Positions 8,756 through 18,733 of a DNA stretch of 64,000 bases are shown here, in pieces. Each line of letters starts with the position of its first letter. Within the stretch, counting starts at the first letter, position 1. The DNA is taken from the NCBI RefSeq assembly GCF_001183985.1, contig NZ_LFZW01000001.1, positions 4,679,621-4,743,620 of the forward strand. Reading direction: 5' to 3'. Under the pieces are notes generated by a model, which saw only the letters and a program-made list of their open reading frames with translations, did no database searches and had not been told where the DNA came from. The position numbers were made by a program, and so were the translations under genes. The stretch comes from Peribacillus loiseleuriae. GTDB lineage: Bacteria; Bacillota; Bacilli; Bacillales; DSM-1321.

Positions 8756-9055
8756 CTAATATTTTTTCTCTATTTCTTCTAATAGAATCAAAATCTCAGC
8801 GATGGCTGCATAAAGCTGTGGTGGAACGGATTCCCCAAGATCGATATTCAGCAGCGTGCTGATCAATGATTCATCTTCTTGTATTTGAATATTATTTTGT
8901 TGTGCCAGCTCCATAATTTTTTTTGCAACCTGACCGGATCCTTGCGCAATGACAGTTGGAGCTGCATCCTGATTGGTATCATATTTAATCACCGCAGCTG
9001 TTGGGCCATTCATTGTCCGACTTTTTTTCGGATTAAAATAATGGGCATTTCTCAT
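8756..9055 (-). CDS. ylqH: FlhB-like C-terminal domain protein (YlqH/FlhX)
   Basis: A 99-residue protein matching only the cytoplasmic C-terminal domain of the type III export switch protein FlhB (EscU/YscU). It shows PTAAVIKYDTNQDAAPTVIAQGSGQVAKKIMELAQQNNI and ends in LYAAIAEILILLEEIEKKY. It has no membrane helices, and the autocleavage NPTH motif is replaced by NGPT. In B. subtilis YlqH can partly replace the FlhB C-terminus. Its start overlaps the ylqG stop as ATGA, so the two are coupled. Confidence 0.88.
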   Translation of the reverse strand: MRNAHYFNPKKSRTMNGPTAAVIKYDTNQDAAPTVIAQGSGQVAKKIMELAQQNNIQIQEDESLISTLLNIDLGESVPPQLYAAIAEILILLEEIEKKY

Positions 9056-11049
9056 ATCGAAAAATCAAAACCTTTCTCTGGCTGCAACCCTTCATGGCTT
9101 TGCGTTTTAACAATCGGGTTTACCACTTTGTTTTCTTCCTTGAGTCCGGTTGGTTTAACTCCGATTGAATTCAGCTGATACCCAATTTCCCCAAAACGTT
9201 CTTTCGTGATCTCCGTCATACTTCCAATAATAGTTTGTAGTTCTTCTTGATCACTCTTAAAAGTAAGACTGACATTTCGATTTGCCGCTGTCAAAACAAC
9301 ACCGATTTCCCCTAGCTTCTTCGTTTCAAGTGAAAAAATCAAACTGCAATTCTCCCAATCTACCTTCTCGCCATTTTTACGTGAATTAATATAAATCTTC
9401 ACATTCTCGACTTGCTTATCCATTAAATAGGGCAGCTGAAAAAATAAATTTTGTAGTCCAGAAGAATCCTGTTTATTAAGCAGTTGTTGCCCAGTAATCT
9501 GATGAACAGCCTGCTCTGCCTGCTGCTGAATATGCGGTTTGACATCTTCTCCCCGCATGACACGCAACAAGGCCGCTTTCAAATTTTCATTATTTTGACC
9601 CTGGTCTTGATTATCGGATTTGGTCATCAACGAAACAGACGTTTCTGTTTCATGCGTTAACCCAAGCTTACGAACCATTTCATATACATTTCTTGATGAC
9701 GATCCTTCAGTAAACGGTTGAATAGTTTGCTGCATCAATGTAGATACTTGTTTGGCAGAAGTTAGATTTTCACCTTGAGGTTTTTCTGTAATAAAATGCT
9801 TCATTTTCACTTCAGAAGGTTTGAAAATTATCGATTCAACATTTGCCTTCACTTCTTTAACTATTTGATTTGCCTTAGCAAATTCACCTTTTTCAAGAAA
9901 CTTCTTTGTTTCCGATAATTGAGAGCTCGCTGATAGTAACTTCTTTTCTGTACCCATATCAGCATATAAAAGGAAATCACTCTGTAAAATCGCTTTATCC
10001 AGTTTATGAATGGTCGACTCCAAAATTTGTTGGATATTCGTTGGTTGATTACTTCGGTGATTTACGATCTTTGTGATATTATCTAAGTTTCTGCTAATCT
10101 CTTGGCGCATCTTTTTAAAGTCAATGGCCATTTGCGATAATTTTTCCGTTATTTCTTTGACAATGACATTCTTCGAATCCAATTTCAAACTCTGTACAGC
10201 TTCATTTATTAAATATTTTTCTGTTTCCAAGCTAGAAATTTGTTGAGTGCCCGTCTCTATTTCCAACGTTTCTGGAAATATCTTCGTACTCATTTCAACC
10301 TCATTTTTACGGTTAGAAGTCTCCATTTGCTCACTTAGTGAAGTCGGAATGTTGGATGAAAGATCCTGATTAAGCGTTGAATTAATTTGAGTAGCGGTCA
10401 ACAATTTTGACAGAATCTTTTCTAAAGGAGCATCTGACTTTACATCTTCTTTCCTGGTTTGAGGCACCTTCCCTTGCACTGAGGCATCCATTTCACCCAA
10501 AATTGATAATACTGTATCTGAAATAGACGCACCATGTAATGCCTCATGAACAGATTTCACATTCATATCCGTTAATGGGATTTGTTTTTCTGCCATTGTC
10601 CTTAAAGTCTCCATCTTCTGTTCGATCGTTCCACTGTCACTTCTCAAATATTTTTTAATAGAAGTCAGATTTTCTTTCGTGACTGTAATTCCTTTGTTTG
10701 TAAACTCTTTGACAGCTTCACTCACTGGCTGTTTAGGTTGTTCTTGGATATTTCCGGGCTTTCCTTGCTGGTTAACCGTTTCCTTTGCATGTCGATCTGT
10801 AACTTTTACAAGTAATTGACCCTCACGAGACTGTCCGGAAATTTCAATAGAAATACGATCTTTACTCGGGATCTCTCCTTCAAATTTCACAGTAAACTGT
10901 TTCCCATTCATAGAGATAATAGCTTCTTTGTCATTTAACCGTTCTTTTATTGTCACTTGTAAAGTATCCCCGATATTTAACTGTCCAGATTGACCACTGA
11001 TCTTTTGTAATAGAAGATTTGTATTCTGAAGAATTTGCACGTCTTTCAC
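9052..11049 (-). CDS. Large FliK-like protein (YlqG type)
   Basis: A 665-residue hydrophilic protein with no signal or membrane helix. The N-terminal 80 residues look like a small beta domain (QLNIGDTLQVTIKERLNDK, AIISMNGKQFTVKFEGEIP). The long Gln/Lys/Ser-rich middle resembles FliK-type extended linkers. The C-terminus (about 545-640: QNLFFQLPYLMDKQ, then CSLIFSLETKKLGEIGVVLTA and FKSDQEELQTIIGSM) resembles the hook-length control domain. It is coupled to ylqH, an FlhB-like switch domain, so a FliK-FlhB-like interaction is likely. A sigma-D promoter precedes it. In B. subtilis ylqGH lies far from this locus. Confidence 0.75.
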   Translation of the reverse strand: MKDVQILQNTNLLLQKISGQSGQLNIGDTLQVTIKERLNDKEAIISMNGKQFTVKFEGEIPSKDRISIEISGQSREGQLLVKVTDRHAKETVNQQGKPGNIQEQPKQPVSEAVKEFTNKGITVTKENLTSIKKYLRSDSGTIEQKMETLRTMAEKQIPLTDMNVKSVHEALHGASISDTVLSILGEMDASVQGKVPQTRKEDVKSDAPLEKILSKLLTATQINSTLNQDLSSNIPTSLSEQMETSNRKNEVEMSTKIFPETLEIETGTQQISSLETEKYLINEAVQSLKLDSKNVIVKEITEKLSQMAIDFKKMRQEISRNLDNITKIVNHRSNQPTNIQQILESTIHKLDKAILQSDFLLYADMGTEKKLLSASSQLSETKKFLEKGEFAKANQIVKEVKANVESIIFKPSEVKMKHFITEKPQGENLTSAKQVSTLMQQTIQPFTEGSSSRNVYEMVRKLGLTHETETSVSLMTKSDNQDQGQNNENLKAALLRVMRGEDVKPHIQQQAEQAVHQITGQQLLNKQDSSGLQNLFFQLPYLMDKQVENVKIYINSRKNGEKVDWENCSLIFSLETKKLGEIGVVLTAANRNVSLTFKSDQEELQTIIGSMTEITKERFGEIGYQLNSIGVKPTGLKEENKVVNPIVKTQSHEGLQPEKGFDFSI

Positions 11050-11075
11050 TCTCCGCTCGCATTCACTTACTTATT

Positions 11076-11102
11076 GTATCGGCAGAGATTAAAATATTTG
11101 TA
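11076..11102 (-). promoter_or_regulatory. Probable sigma-D promoter of ylqG-ylqH-yaaR
   Basis: On the minus strand, TACA - 15 bases - GCCGATAC, 26 bases upstream of the ylqG-like start. It matches 10 of 12 positions of the sigma-D consensus and would put this unit in the late flagellar regulon. Confidence 0.65.
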
Positions 11103-11780
11103 CCTCTAATTGAACAGAGGTGACATCCTAAAAAATAATCAAGTCTTCATTCTATGAAACACTTTTTGTGCATGAACCCTGTTTAGTTCGCCCAAACACG
11201 CGCTTGATAATTTACAATAAATATCATTTTTCTCATTTGGTATAGATTAGATTTCCCACTAATTTTTCCAATTCGAAAGGCCAAGTCATATCGTAAAATG
11301 GCGAAAGCAAAGCAGGAACATTGCGTATACCGAATCAATTGAGTCGTGAATTCAAATAAAATTTTCAAAGTTAGTATTACTAACAGACATCACTTATTTA
11401 TTTTATGGAAAGTAAGTAAGCAAATTTATCAACAATTAAGGATGGTTCCACAAACGAAAATTGGGCTAGTAAAAGCTGCCTTTCTCCATTGAGATCAAGG
11501 CTTTTCATACATCCGAAGTTTTAAAAACGATGGAGGAATTTTTAGGTTAATGCCCCACAAATATCATTTTCCTGACATTTCAAGGACGAACCATTGATCA
11601 AACCTTTTGAAATTCAAAAACTATTTGACTCCCTACACTCAATATAAATACCAATCGAATTAAAAAAGATGACCCTGTACATTACAGAAATCATCTTCTT
11701 TGTAAAGCCTAGCTTTTTTTTATTATATCCTTTACCACGTCTGTTGATTATCTAATTGCTACCAAAAAATGAATACAAAA
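11103..11780. other. Intergenic region with no gene found
   Basis: About 680 bases of AT-rich DNA between the flagellar and peptide-transport blocks. Short readable pieces exist on the plus strand around 11430-11640, but stops interrupt every frame and I recognise no family. It may be the worn edge of the inserted accessory block. Confidence 0.4.
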
Positions 11781-11902
11781 AGAGGGGCCACATAAAGGGT
11801 CCGACTCCCACACGCAGCGCTACATCTAGATTATTTGGAACTCAAATCCGGCTAGATATAGTCTTGTGGGTCTGACTCCTTGGCTTTAGGGGCACCCTCT
11901 TC
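11781..11902. repeat. Dispersed hairpin repeat, copy 1
   Basis: A long imperfect inverted repeat. The outer arms are AGAGGGG..CC / GGGGCACCCTCT, and the inner arms are GGGTCCGACTCCCACA / TTGTGGGTCTGACTCC around CTAGAT/ATCTAG. It belongs with copies at 28062, 34478, 37305, 45656, 49622 and 55648. It lies immediately behind the substrate-binding protein gene and may act as its terminator. Confidence 0.7.
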
Positions 11903-11909
11903 TCTAATT

Positions 11910-13511
11910 TTATTTATTTAACCATACGTTTGTACCATTCGGTTTAACAATATTGATGGTACCATCAGCAGATACCGCAAACCCTTTAACTTGTTTCGTA
12001 ACCGCAGCTGTTTGATCAAGATTATCAAGCTCAACACGAGGATATTGGCTCATAATAATTTTGATTGCTTCTTGGTATAACTTCGCTCTTTCTTCTTGTT
12101 CGACTGTGTCTGAAAGAGCTTGGTCTAATAACGCATCCACTTCTGGATTATTGTATCCTTTACCATTACCAAGTGAACCAATTTGATTCGAATGGAATGT
12201 TTTATTTAGGAAGAAGAATGGATCTGGATACCATGACCAGCCTCCAATATACATTGGCGCTTTTCCTTTAGCCGCAATATCACTAAGTGTTCCCCACTCT
12301 GTCACTTTAATATCAACGTTAATATTTAAGTTTTCTTTCATTTGTGCTTGGAAAATCGTTGCATAAGGAACGCGTGATTCTAATACGTAAAGCTCTGTTT
12401 TAAATCCATTCGCATAATCGGTTTCCGCTAAAATCTTCTTCGCTTCTGTAGGATTATATTCTGGCTTTAGTTTTTCTAATTCTTCATTATATGCCCAAGA
12501 CCCTTTTGGAATTGGAGCATAAGAGACTGTACCGCCGCCCCATTGGTTTACACCTTTTACAATTTCCTCTATATTTGTTGCTTTATAGATCGCTTCTCTT
12601 ACTTTTGGATCTGCTGTTGGACCGCTCATATTATTTAAATCAAGGTAATCAATAGACAATCCTGGTTCTGATAATAATTCAAGGTTTTGATCTTGTTCAA
12701 TCACTTGACGGTTTTGACCTTTAATGTCTGTCGCTATATCAATATCGCCAGAACGAAGAGCATTTGTCATCATGTTCGGGTCTTTGATAATTTGGTATGT
12801 GACACCATCAAGATATGGTTTTTCACCCCAGTATTTATCATGACGAACCAATTCTACTTTTTGGTCTGTTTGCCAATTTTTAAATTGGAATGGACCCGTT
12901 CCTACTAGATTAGCCCCAAATTGGTCACCCCAACCGTCTACTTCCTCTTTAGGAATAATAATGTTCCCAACATCTGTTAACATGGCTAAAAAAGAAGCGT
13001 TTGGTGCTGTTAAGTGGATAACTACTTCGGATTCCCCTGTTACTTCAACACTTTCAACTCCATCTAAACGACCTAGAGCAGATTCTTTAGCAGAGCGTTC
13101 TAAGCTATATTTCACATCTTCAGCCGTCATTTTCCGACCTTCTTGATATTTTCCTGGTTGGAAATAGACGTCATCTCTTAGCTTAAAAGTATAAGACTTC
13201 ATATCATCTGAAGGCTTCCATTCCGTTGCTAATGACGGTGAGAAATCACTTAAATCTTGGTTATATACAACAAGAGTGTCACCGACCGATCTCATAATCT
13301 GTGACTCATACGCCCCTGTATATTTAATAGGATCTAACGTATTAGGATTTGAGGCAAGGCCAACCTTCAGGACTCCACCACTTTTAGGTTCAGTATTAGT
13401 ATTTTTACTATCTTCTGAACCTTTATCTTGTGACGCTCCACCACAAGCACTAATCACTAATGCAATTGAAATAAGAGTAAGTACTAATACTACATGCTTC
13501 ATTTTCTTCAC
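11910..13511 (-). CDS. Peptide ABC transporter substrate-binding lipoprotein
   Basis: A 533-residue extracytoplasmic solute receptor of family 5 (SBP_bac_5, OppA/DppA class). The lipoprotein signal is MKKMKHVVLVLTLISIALVISAC, with a lipobox at about residue 23. Family regions follow: VGLASNPNTLDPIKYTG, YTFKLRDDVYFQPG, GTGPFQFKNW and KYWGEKPYLDGV. The start is GTG with AAGGAGG 10 bases upstream. It is divergent from the permease and ATPase genes (13919-17770), so receptor and pump can be expressed separately. The substrate is probably oligopeptides, judged by family and by the peptidases next to it. Confidence 0.93.
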   Translation of the reverse strand: MKKMKHVVLVLTLISIALVISACGGASQDKGSEDSKNTNTEPKSGGVLKVGLASNPNTLDPIKYTGAYESQIMRSVGDTLVVYNQDLSDFSPSLATEWKPSDDMKSYTFKLRDDVYFQPGKYQEGRKMTAEDVKYSLERSAKESALGRLDGVESVEVTGESEVVIHLTAPNASFLAMLTDVGNIIIPKEEVDGWGDQFGANLVGTGPFQFKNWQTDQKVELVRHDKYWGEKPYLDGVTYQIIKDPNMMTNALRSGDIDIATDIKGQNRQVIEQDQNLELLSEPGLSIDYLDLNNMSGPTADPKVREAIYKATNIEEIVKGVNQWGGGTVSYAPIPKGSWAYNEELEKLKPEYNPTEAKKILAETDYANGFKTELYVLESRVPYATIFQAQMKENLNINVDIKVTEWGTLSDIAAKGKAPMYIGGWSWYPDPFFFLNKTFHSNQIGSLGNGKGYNNPEVDALLDQALSDTVEQEERAKLYQEAIKIIMSQYPRVELDNLDQTAAVTKQVKGFAVSADGTINIVKPNGTNVWLNK

Positions 13512-13918
13512 GATTGTAAAACCTCCTTAGATTTTTTATTGATTTTTACTTAACGGACCGCTCAACAATAAGCCCATTTTCATGGACACACAATCCGATA
13601 AGTGCAAAAAGATTTTTCTTCTGACTTTGGGGCAAGAGGAAAAATCAATTAACCAAAATATGACTTTCCTTCAAGTGAGATCAAATGGTACCTATCGAAG
13701 AAAGTCTTTTTAAATATTGAATCATTCATTCATATATTGAATACAAATCTATCACAAATATTACAATCATGTAAATACTATTTTGTGATTAATTAGAAAA
13801 TATAAATTATTGCTAATACGCACTTATTTACAAAAAAATAATCAAATGATACACTATTTTTATTCAAATATTAAGTTAACATTTCAAATAGTGAATAAAT
13901 TAAAAGGAGGTAGAGTGA
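13512..13918. promoter_or_regulatory. Divergent control region between the binding protein and permease genes
   Basis: About 400 bases of very AT-rich DNA separating divergent starts. It contains repeated ATTGAAT/ATTCAAT-like segments near 13718-13745 and 13858-13895 that could be operators. The IclR-type regulator encoded at 20102 is the natural candidate to bind here; this is inference. I cannot assign a single promoter with confidence. Confidence 0.4.
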
Positions 13919-14884
13919 ATGGGCAAATATATTCTAGGTAGAATTCTTAATATGATACCTACTTTATTGATTGTTGCGGTTATTATTTTTTTAATCACCC
14001 GAATGCTTCCGGGGAATCCTGCAGCTGTAATGCTTGGACCTCAAGCTAGCGCAGAAGAAATAGAAGTTCTAACAGAAAAATTAGGATTAAACGAACCATT
14101 ATATATTCAATTTTTTGATTATATAGGTAATTTACTACAAGGGAATTTAGGAAACTCGCTAACTTATAATATGCCAATTATCGATTTGATTATGGAACGT
14201 TTTCCTAATACCGTCATACTAGCTGTTAGCGCCCTGCTCATTGCCATTTTAGTCGGCGTGCCAGCTGGCATTATTGCAGCTAGAAAGCAAAATTCAATTT
14301 TCGATTATGCTTTTACAACGTTTTCGCTAATGGGTGTTTCCATGCCGATTTTCTGGCTCGGAATCATGCTTGTATTATTCTTTAGTGTCAATTTAGGCTG
14401 GTTCCCTGCTACAGGAATGGGATCAATGGATGAAGGGATAGGTGATTTTATCAGCCATTTAATCTTGCCTAGTATTGCCTTAGCCACCATCCCAACTGCA
14501 CAGTTTGCTAGAATCACAAGATCTAGCATGTTAGAAGTCATTTCACAAGATTATGTAAAGACAGCACGCTCAAAAGGGTTACATGAATTTTTTGTCATTT
14601 GCAAGCATGCTTTTAAAAATGCCTTAACTCCATTACTTACCGTTTTAGGCCTTCAAATTTCTTCTATGTTAGGTGGAGCTGTCTTAACAGAGACGATCTT
14701 TAGTTGGCCTGGCATTGGATTATTAATTATTGATGCGATTGGAAAAAGAGACTTTGTTGTTGTCCAAAACATGGTCATCTTCATTGCTTTGATTTATGTA
14801 GTCGTCAACCTGCTTGTTGATATCTCATACAAATTGGTCAATCCAAGAATCAAATATTCGTCCGGTAAAGGAGGTACGAAATAA
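13919..14884 (+). CDS. Peptide ABC transporter permease (OppB/DppB type)
   Basis: A 321-residue inner-membrane permease with six predicted helices. The N-terminus is YILGRILNMIPTLLIVAVIIF with RMLPGNPA (the conserved PGDP-like site). The EAA loop, DYVKTARSKGL, which docks with the ATPases, is near residue 215. The C-terminal helices include ETIFSWPGIG. The ATG follows AAAAGGAGG. It is the first gene of the plus-strand operon. Its stop overlaps the next start as TAATG. Confidence 0.95.
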   Translation: MGKYILGRILNMIPTLLIVAVIIFLITRMLPGNPAAVMLGPQASAEEIEVLTEKLGLNEPLYIQFFDYIGNLLQGNLGNSLTYNMPIIDLIMERFPNTVILAVSALLIAILVGVPAGIIAARKQNSIFDYAFTTFSLMGVSMPIFWLGIMLVLFFSVNLGWFPATGMGSMDEGIGDFISHLILPSIALATIPTAQFARITRSSMLEVISQDYVKTARSKGLHEFFVICKHAFKNALTPLLTVLGLQISSMLGGAVLTETIFSWPGIGLLIIDAIGKRDFVVVQNMVIFIALIYVVVNLLVDISYKLVNPRIKYSSGKGGTK

Positions 14885-15768
14885 TGGCAGAAAGCCAAGC
14901 TATTTTACAAGCGTCAGATGTGGTTGAAACAAATGAACGTTCTTTATTCAAAAAATTGATTCGAAATCGTTTTGCTGCCTTTGGGCTGTTCATAATGCTT
15001 TTGCTCATCTTAACTGCTATCTTTGCCCCTATTCTTGCCACACATTCTCCTGACAAAATGAATGTAACGAAAACCCTTTTAGGAATAGGGGCAGAAGGGC
15101 ATCTATTAGGAACAGATAATTATGGGAGAGATATTTTTAGTCGATTAGTATATGGAGCTAGAATATCCATTTTAGTTGGACTCGGAGCTGTTTTATTCGG
15201 AGCTGTGATCGGTTCGCTATTAGGTGTGATTGCTGGTTATTTTGGCGGAAAATTCGATTCTATTATTATGCGCATTATGGACGGACTCTCTGCGTTTCCG
15301 TTTATCTTACTAGCTATTACATTGATGAGTGTTCTTGGACAAGGATTATTGAACGTAATTATTGCCATTGGTATTGGGAACATCCCCGGATTTGCAAGAG
15401 TGGTTCGCGGCCAAGTGCTAAGTGTGAAGCAATCTGAGTATATCGAAGTAACTAGATCACTAGGAGCGAAACATGGCCGGATTATCTTCCACCATGTACT
15501 ACCAAATAGTATTGCACCGTTAATTGTCTATGCCACAATGAGCATTGCAGGTGCCATTATTTCTGAAGCCTCATTAAGCTTCTTGGGTTTAGGCGTTCAG
15601 CCACCGACAGCCTCTTGGGGTAGCATGCTTCAAGACGGAAAGAATTTTCTCGTATTAAATCCACATATGGCTACGATTCCTGGTTTAGCTATCTTAATTA
15701 CCGTTGTTGGTATTAATCTTTTTGGTGATGGGCTAAGGGATGCTCTTGATCCAAAAATGAAAGTTTAA
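14884..15768 (+). CDS. Peptide ABC transporter permease (OppC/DppC type)
   Basis: A 294-residue permease. The N-terminal OppC_N segment has LIRNRFAAFGLFIMLLLIL and then HLLGTDNYGRDIFSRLVYGAR, the family signature. The EAA loop is YIEVTRSLGAKHGRIIFHHVLPN, followed by ASLSFLGLGVQPP and the C-terminal GINLFGDGLRDALDPK. It pairs with the preceding permease to form the membrane channel. It is translationally coupled to that gene through TAATG. Confidence 0.95.
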   Translation: MAESQAILQASDVVETNERSLFKKLIRNRFAAFGLFIMLLLILTAIFAPILATHSPDKMNVTKTLLGIGAEGHLLGTDNYGRDIFSRLVYGARISILVGLGAVLFGAVIGSLLGVIAGYFGGKFDSIIMRIMDGLSAFPFILLAITLMSVLGQGLLNVIIAIGIGNIPGFARVVRGQVLSVKQSEYIEVTRSLGAKHGRIIFHHVLPNSIAPLIVYATMSIAGAIISEASLSFLGLGVQPPTASWGSMLQDGKNFLVLNPHMATIPGLAILITVVGINLFGDGLRDALDPKMKV

Positions 15769-15786
15769 TTATAGGAGGTGCCCCCT

Positions 15787-16818
15787 ATGTCCAATGAATT
15801 ACTAAAAGTCGAGAATTTAGAAGTCCAATTCAAATCTGGATCTACTGTGACAAAGGCCGTAAATGGTGTCAGCTTTACATTAAATAGAAAAGAAAACATT
15901 GGGATTGTCGGCGAATCTGGATCCGGTAAAAGTGTTACGGCAACTTCCTTACTGCGATTAATCCCAAGTCCTCCTGGACATATATCCGGAGGAAAGATTC
16001 TTTTTGAAGGCAAGGATTTATTAACTTTATCAGATAAAGAAATGAGAGATATTCGCGGAAATGATATTTCGATGATTTTCCAAGATCCTTTAACAAGTCT
16101 TAATCCTGTTTTTACAGTTGGCGATCAAATTATGGAATCGATTAAACTCCATCAAAAAGTTTCTAAAAAAGAAGCGAAACAAAAAGCAATTCAAATGTTG
16201 CAGTTAGTTGGCATTCCTGCCCCAGAAAAACGATTAAATATGTACCCGCATGAGTTTTCCGGTGGGATGCGCCAGCGAGTAATGATTGCCATTGCTCTCT
16301 CATGTAATCCAAAACTATTAATTGCTGATGAACCTACAACGGCATTGGATGTAACCGTTCAAGCTCAAATATTAGAATTAATGAAGAAATTGCAGGATGA
16401 ATTCAACACGTCCATTATTATGATTACTCACGACCTTGGAGTCGTTTGGGAAATCTGTCACAAAGTACTTGTTATGTATGCAGGAAATGTGATTGAATAC
16501 GGAACCGTAGAAGAAATTCATGATCATCCAATGCACCCTTACACATGGGGTCTACTCGATTCACAAATAACAGAAAATATTGAAGATCATGAAATGCTGA
16601 CAACAATTCCAGGTAGTCCACCAGATCTAAGACAAGAGATTAAAGGATGTCCATTTGCACCACGATGTTCCTATACTCAAGACATCTGTTTTTCCAAAGC
16701 TCCTGAAATGGTTGAAGTAAAAGAAAAGCATTTTGTTGCATGCCATTTTCAAACGAAAGAAAACCGATTAAATAGAAAGGAGAGATCTACTCATGTCAGA
16801 GCCGTTGTTAAAAGTTAG
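15787..16818 (+). CDS. Peptide ABC transporter ATPase (OppD/DppD type)
   Basis: A 343-residue ATPase. It has Walker [12 protein letters not shown] near residue 40, a Q-loop with [11 protein letters not shown], signature [12 protein letters not shown] near 165, Walker [14 protein letters not shown] and switch His in ITHDLGV. The C-terminal oligopeptide-ABC extension carries a [14 protein letters not shown] cysteine cluster, which in related proteins binds an iron-sulfur centre. The start at 15787 has AGGAGGTG six bases upstream. The last 26 bases overlap oppF, so the C-terminal tail is encoded over the next gene's start. Confidence 0.95.
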   Translation: MSNELLKVENLEVQFKSGSTVTKAVNGVSFTLNRKENIGIVGESGSGKSVTATSLLRLIPSPPGHISGGKILFEGKDLLTLSDKEMRDIRGNDISMIFQDPLTSLNPVFTVGDQIMESIKLHQKVSKKEAKQKAIQMLQLVGIPAPEKRLNMYPHEFSGGMRQRVMIAIALSCNPKLLIADEPTTALDVTVQAQILELMKKLQDEFNTSIIMITHDLGVVWEICHKVLVMYAGNVIEYGTVEEIHDHPMHPYTWGLLDSQITENIEDHEMLTTIPGSPPDLRQEIKGCPFAPRCSYTQDICFSKAPEMVEVKEKHFVACHFQTKENRLNRKERSTHVRAVVKS

Positions 16819-17770
16819 AGATCTTAGAAAGTATTTTCCTATAGACAGCCCTATTCCATTTAAAAGGTCTAATCAAAGTGTCAAAGCTGTTGACGGTGTT
16901 AGCTTTGATGTCATGCCTGGTGAAACACTTGGTGTTGTAGGTGAATCTGGTTGCGGAAAATCAACAATGGCTCGTCTAGTGAATCAGCTTATTCCCCCTT
17001 CTAGCGGCACGGTTGAGTTTCGGGGAGAAAATTTAGTTGGTATGGATGCGAAGAAGCTACGGGAAACTCGTAAATCCATTCAAATGGTATTCCAAGATCC
17101 GTACGCCTCATTAGACCCAAGAAAAACGGTCGGCGAGCTGATTGCGGAGCCTTTAGTTATACATCGTATCGGTGACAAAGCCTCTCAAAAAAAGCGTGTT
17201 CTAGAATTATTAGAGGTTGTTGGTTTAAGCCATTATCATGCTAAACGATATCCTTATGAATTTTCAGGCGGACAGCGGCAAAGGATCAATATCGCAAGAG
17301 CTTTAGTGCTGAATCCGGATATTATTATCTGCGATGAACCGGTTTCCGCCCTGGATGTTTCCGTTCAAGCCCAAGTGATTAACTTATTAAAAGAATTACA
17401 ACGGGATTATAACCTTACCTATATTTTTATCTCACACGATTTAAATGTCGTCCGTTATATGTGTGATCGTATTGCCGTTATGTATTTGGGTAAAATCGTC
17501 GAAATGGGTACGTATAAGGAAATTTATGAGAACCCTAAACACCCTTATACAAAAGCCTTATTATCTGCAATCCCGAAAGAAAGTCCACACGATAACAAAG
17601 AACGTATTATTTTAAAAGACGCTGTTCCAAACCCAATTAATCCACCAACAGGATGTCATTTCCACGAACGATGCCCATACATGATGGATATTTGTTCAAC
17701 GAAGATCCCTCAGTTAATGGATACAGGCAATGGTCATATCGCATCTTGTCATTTACTTGAAGAAAACTAG
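16793..17770 (+). CDS. Peptide ABC transporter ATPase (OppF/DppF type)
   Basis: A 325-residue ATPase. It has Walker [15 protein letters not shown]-loop [15 protein letters not shown], signature [15 protein letters not shown], Walker [16 protein letters not shown] and switch ISHDLNVV. The C-terminus has the second cysteine cluster, [14 protein letters not shown]. It pairs with the preceding ATPase to drive import. It starts inside the end of that gene with AAGGAGAG ten bases upstream. A DUF1177 gene follows 12 bases later, continuing the operon. Confidence 0.95.
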   Translation: MSEPLLKVRDLRKYFPIDSPIPFKRSNQSVKAVDGVSFDVMPGETLGVVGESGCGKSTMARLVNQLIPPSSGTVEFRGENLVGMDAKKLRETRKSIQMVFQDPYASLDPRKTVGELIAEPLVIHRIGDKASQKKRVLELLEVVGLSHYHAKRYPYEFSGGQRQRINIARALVLNPDIIICDEPVSALDVSVQAQVINLLKELQRDYNLTYIFISHDLNVVRYMCDRIAVMYLGKIVEMGTYKEIYENPKHPYTKALLSAIPKESPHDNKERIILKDAVPNPINPPTGCHFHERCPYMMDICSTKIPQLMDTGNGHIASCHLLEEN

Positions 17771-17782
17771 GAGGAGAAAAAA

Positions 17783-18733
17783 ATGTCATTCAAACATGTC
17801 ATCGAACTTTATGAATTATTAGATAGCCAATACGTAACAGGTGAAGATGTTAAACATTATTTAAGCAATATCGGGGGTGATGGAAACATCACAGTCGAGA
17901 CTGTTCATGGTGAACTCGGTTCTACTGATTTCGTTAAAGTTACGGTCCCTGGAAAAGATGGGAAATCAAAAGGTGGCCATGCCCCTACTTTAGGTATTAT
18001 TGGTCGCCTTGGTGGAATTGGTGCACGTCCGGAAATGATCGGGTTTGTTTCTGATGGAGATGGCGCCCTTTCTGCTGTATCTGCTGCAGCTAAACTATTG
18101 GACATGACGAAAAAAGGCGATCAACTTATCGGCGATGTCATTATTACAACACATATTTGTCCAACAGCACCGACTTTACCGCATGATCCAGTACCATTTA
18201 TGAATTCACCAGTTGACATTTTTACGATGAATCAACATGAAGTCACAAAGGAAATGGACGCGATCCTATCTATCGACACAACAAAAGGAAATGCGATCCT
18301 CAATCACAAAGGATTTGCGATTACACCGACTGTTAAAGAAGGATATATTTTAAAAATAAGCGATGATTTATTGCATATCTATTCACAATCTACTGGCACA
18401 CCACCTGTGACATTGCCGATTACAACACAGGATATTACGCCATATGGAAATGGTGTTTTTCACATCAACAGTATCCTTCAGCCTGCTGTCGCCACCTCTA
18501 GTCCAGTGGTCGGCGTAGCGATTACGACCCAGACAGCCGTTGCTGGTTGTGGAACGGGCGCTACTCACTTAACAGACGTTGAGCAGGTTGTCCGATTTGT
18601 GATTGAAGTGGCTAAAGGTTATGGAGACAATAAATGTTCTTTTTATAATCACGAAGATTTTAATCTATTAGAAAGCTTATACGGAAAAATGGACCATCTA
18701 CAAACATTAGGAAAACAAGGGGCTGAGAAATAA
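17783..18733 (+). CDS. DUF1177 family protein
   Basis: A 316-residue protein of the DUF1177 family. It has conserved GHAPTLGIIGRLGGIGARPEMIG, VSDGDGALSAVSAA, VIITTHICPTAPT, HDPVPFMNSPVD and the glycine-rich AGCGTGATHLTDVEQVV near residue 265. No activity is established for the family. The repeated His/Asp-rich motifs suggest an enzyme. It lies between oppF and an M20 peptidase, within 12 bases of one and directly abutting the other, so its job is probably tied to processing of the imported peptides. The start has AGGAGG upstream. Confidence 0.88.
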   Translation: MSFKHVIELYELLDSQYVTGEDVKHYLSNIGGDGNITVETVHGELGSTDFVKVTVPGKDGKSKGGHAPTLGIIGRLGGIGARPEMIGFVSDGDGALSAVSAAAKLLDMTKKGDQLIGDVIITTHICPTAPTLPHDPVPFMNSPVDIFTMNQHEVTKEMDAILSIDTTKGNAILNHKGFAITPTVKEGYILKISDDLLHIYSQSTGTPPVTLPITTQDITPYGNGVFHINSILQPAVATSSPVVGVAITTQTAVAGCGTGATHLTDVEQVVRFVIEVAKGYGDNKCSFYNHEDFNLLESLYGKMDHLQTLGKQGAEK

